Below are positions 55,602 through 56,253 of a DNA stretch of 56,253 nucleotides, one piece after another. Location: NCBI RefSeq assembly GCF_000332335.1, contig NZ_KB235948.1:5654761-5711013 (forward strand), written 5' to 3'. Under the pieces are notes generated by a model. The model was not told the DNA's origin, did no database searches, and worked only from the letters and a program-made list of their open reading frames with translations. This DNA comes from Kamptonema formosum PCC 10802. GTDB taxonomy: Bacteria > Cyanobacteriota > Cyanobacteriia > Cyanobacteriales > Oscillatoriaceae. How positions within the stretch are numbered: position 1 is the stretch's first letter; each line of letters opens with the position of its first letter. The position numbers were made by a program, and so were the translations under genes.

Positions 55602-55649
55602 GTATAAAGTGGTAGTTCGTTGAATCTCTTCAATACTTGAGGCCAAGAG

Positions 55650-56198
55650 ATGAGTTTTTTACTTTCACTTCTCACCGGCTTGATATCCATCTTCATCTTT
55701 CTCAACGCTGAGAGAGTGGAGGATGACCGGTCTCGCTTAGCAGTTCGGGCCATTGCCGCACTGATTGGGGCGGTTGCGGTACTCTCCTCCCTTTTTAGGA
55801 CACTCATTGTTATCCCCGCCGGCAATGTTGGAGTCGTGGACTCCCTGGGAAAGGTTTCCGAGTCCTCTCTCAATCCAGGCGTCCACCTGGTCAATCCGGC
55901 GGCTAGAATTGTTAATTTTTCCACCCGCCTAAAAAATGTCCAGGAAACCATAGAAGCCACATCCAAAGAGGGGCTGGCGTTCAATATCAATGTCAGCCTG
56001 CAGTACAGGCTACAGCCGCAGAAAGCCGTGTCCGTCTATGAAAATATTGGCACTGACGAGACAGAAATTGTCCTCCCCCGATTTCGCTCAATTGTCCGCG
56101 AGGTCACTGCGATCTACCCCGCAGAAGCCATTTACTCTACCAAACGGCAAGAGATAGCCAGCCGCCTCCGCCGGCAGCTGAGCGAACACAAGTGTTGA
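55650..56198 (+). CDS. SPFH/prohibitin-family protein, C-terminally truncated
   Basis: A 182-aa frame. It has two N-terminal hydrophobic segments (SFLLSLLTGLISIFIFL and AVRAIAALIGAVAVLSSLF) followed by an SPFH domain: VIPAGNVGVVDSLGKVSESSLNPGVHLVNP, NVQETIEATSKEGLAFNINVSLQYRL, and YPAEAIYSTKRQEIASRLRRQL (region). Family members run to about 280 aa, continuing past RQEI-A-RLRxQL into a long coiled coil. Here the frame ends abruptly at SEHKC. The coiled-coil half is missing, and the sequence that follows does not resemble it in any frame in the 55 bp left. Confidence 0.85.
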   Translation: MSFLLSLLTGLISIFIFLNAERVEDDRSRLAVRAIAALIGAVAVLSSLFRTLIVIPAGNVGVVDSLGKVSESSLNPGVHLVNPAARIVNFSTRLKNVQETIEATSKEGLAFNINVSLQYRLQPQKAVSVYENIGTDETEIVLPRFRSIVREVTAIYPAEAIYSTKRQEIASRLRRQLSEHKC

Positions 56199-56253
56199 AT
56201 CTTAACAATTCGACATAAAAAAAGCGCCCAAAACGTGCTATGATTTGGGCTAC
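56199..56253 (+). other. Possible left end of an insertion element
   Basis: Immediately after the truncated SPFH frame comes AT-rich DNA with an imperfect hairpin: GCCCAAA (56226-56232) pairs with TTTGGGC (56244-56250). Subterminal hairpins are typical of IS200/IS605-type left ends. The window ends before a transposase can be seen, so this is inference only. Confidence 0.35.

Overview
The window comes from a filamentous, Oscillatoriales-type cyanobacterium. Signs of this are sulfolipid genes (sqdB, sqdX), a CpcT/CpeT-type bilin lyase, a Tic20 homologue, a CbiG-CobJ fusion, 6S RNA next to purK, a SmtA-type metallothionein, HIP1 octamers (GCGATCGC) and abundant short dispersed repeats. Most genes are core housekeeping or cell-envelope genes. 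About a fifth of the window is non-coding and is dense in palindromes, MITE-like elements and heptanucleotide repeats.

Layout. 0.6-9.5 kb: a membrane cytochrome b with a 38-aa partner ORF, cbiG-cobJ with an internal heptapeptide repeat, a DUF360/holin-like membrane protein, a pentapeptide-repeat protein, a membrane adenylate cyclase overlapping purK, a 49-aa membrane ORF, 6S RNA with promoter and terminator, and rpsF. 10-22.6 kb: FAH-family hydrolase, Tic20, a TnpB remnant, a small Cys-rich protein, glyA, a WecA-like transferase, cinA, a 45-aa ORF, aroQ, a degenerate ADP-ribosylglycohydrolase, a PgpH-like 7TM-HD phosphodiesterase and a MalG-type permease. 22.7-24.5 kb: an apparently intact IscB RNA-guided nuclease with its upstream omega (HEARO) RNA. 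24.6-30.2 kb: 5-FCL, then GDP-fucose synthesis (gmd, fcl) and two exopolysaccharide transferases, all on the minus strand. 30.5-34 kb: a zinc-homeostasis island, with a metallothionein behind two SmtB-type operators facing a znuA-znuC-znuB uptake operon. 34.9-39.6 kb: an Rpn/DUF4351 gene plus a truncated copy, and a WD40 Ser/Thr kinase broken by one nonsense codon. 40.4-51.5 kb: an unknown protein, a TPR protein, a phytase-like lipoprotein, CpcT, sqdB, a DUF4291 pseudogene split by a MITE, sqdX and a GAF-GAF-PAS adenylate cyclase. 51.7-54.5 kb: a PLP decarboxylase behind an unrecognised 374-aa gene. 55.6 kb to the end: a truncated SPFH gene, possibly cut by a mobile element that begins at the window edge.

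The most notable items are the IscB/omega-RNA locus; a 136-bp MITE with a verifiable 3-bp target duplication inside DUF4291; repeat DNA that has become in-frame coding insertions in several conserved enzymes; the paired SmtB-like operators of the metallothionein; and the decarboxylase/unknown-protein cassette. All calls come from reading sequence only; no searches were run.
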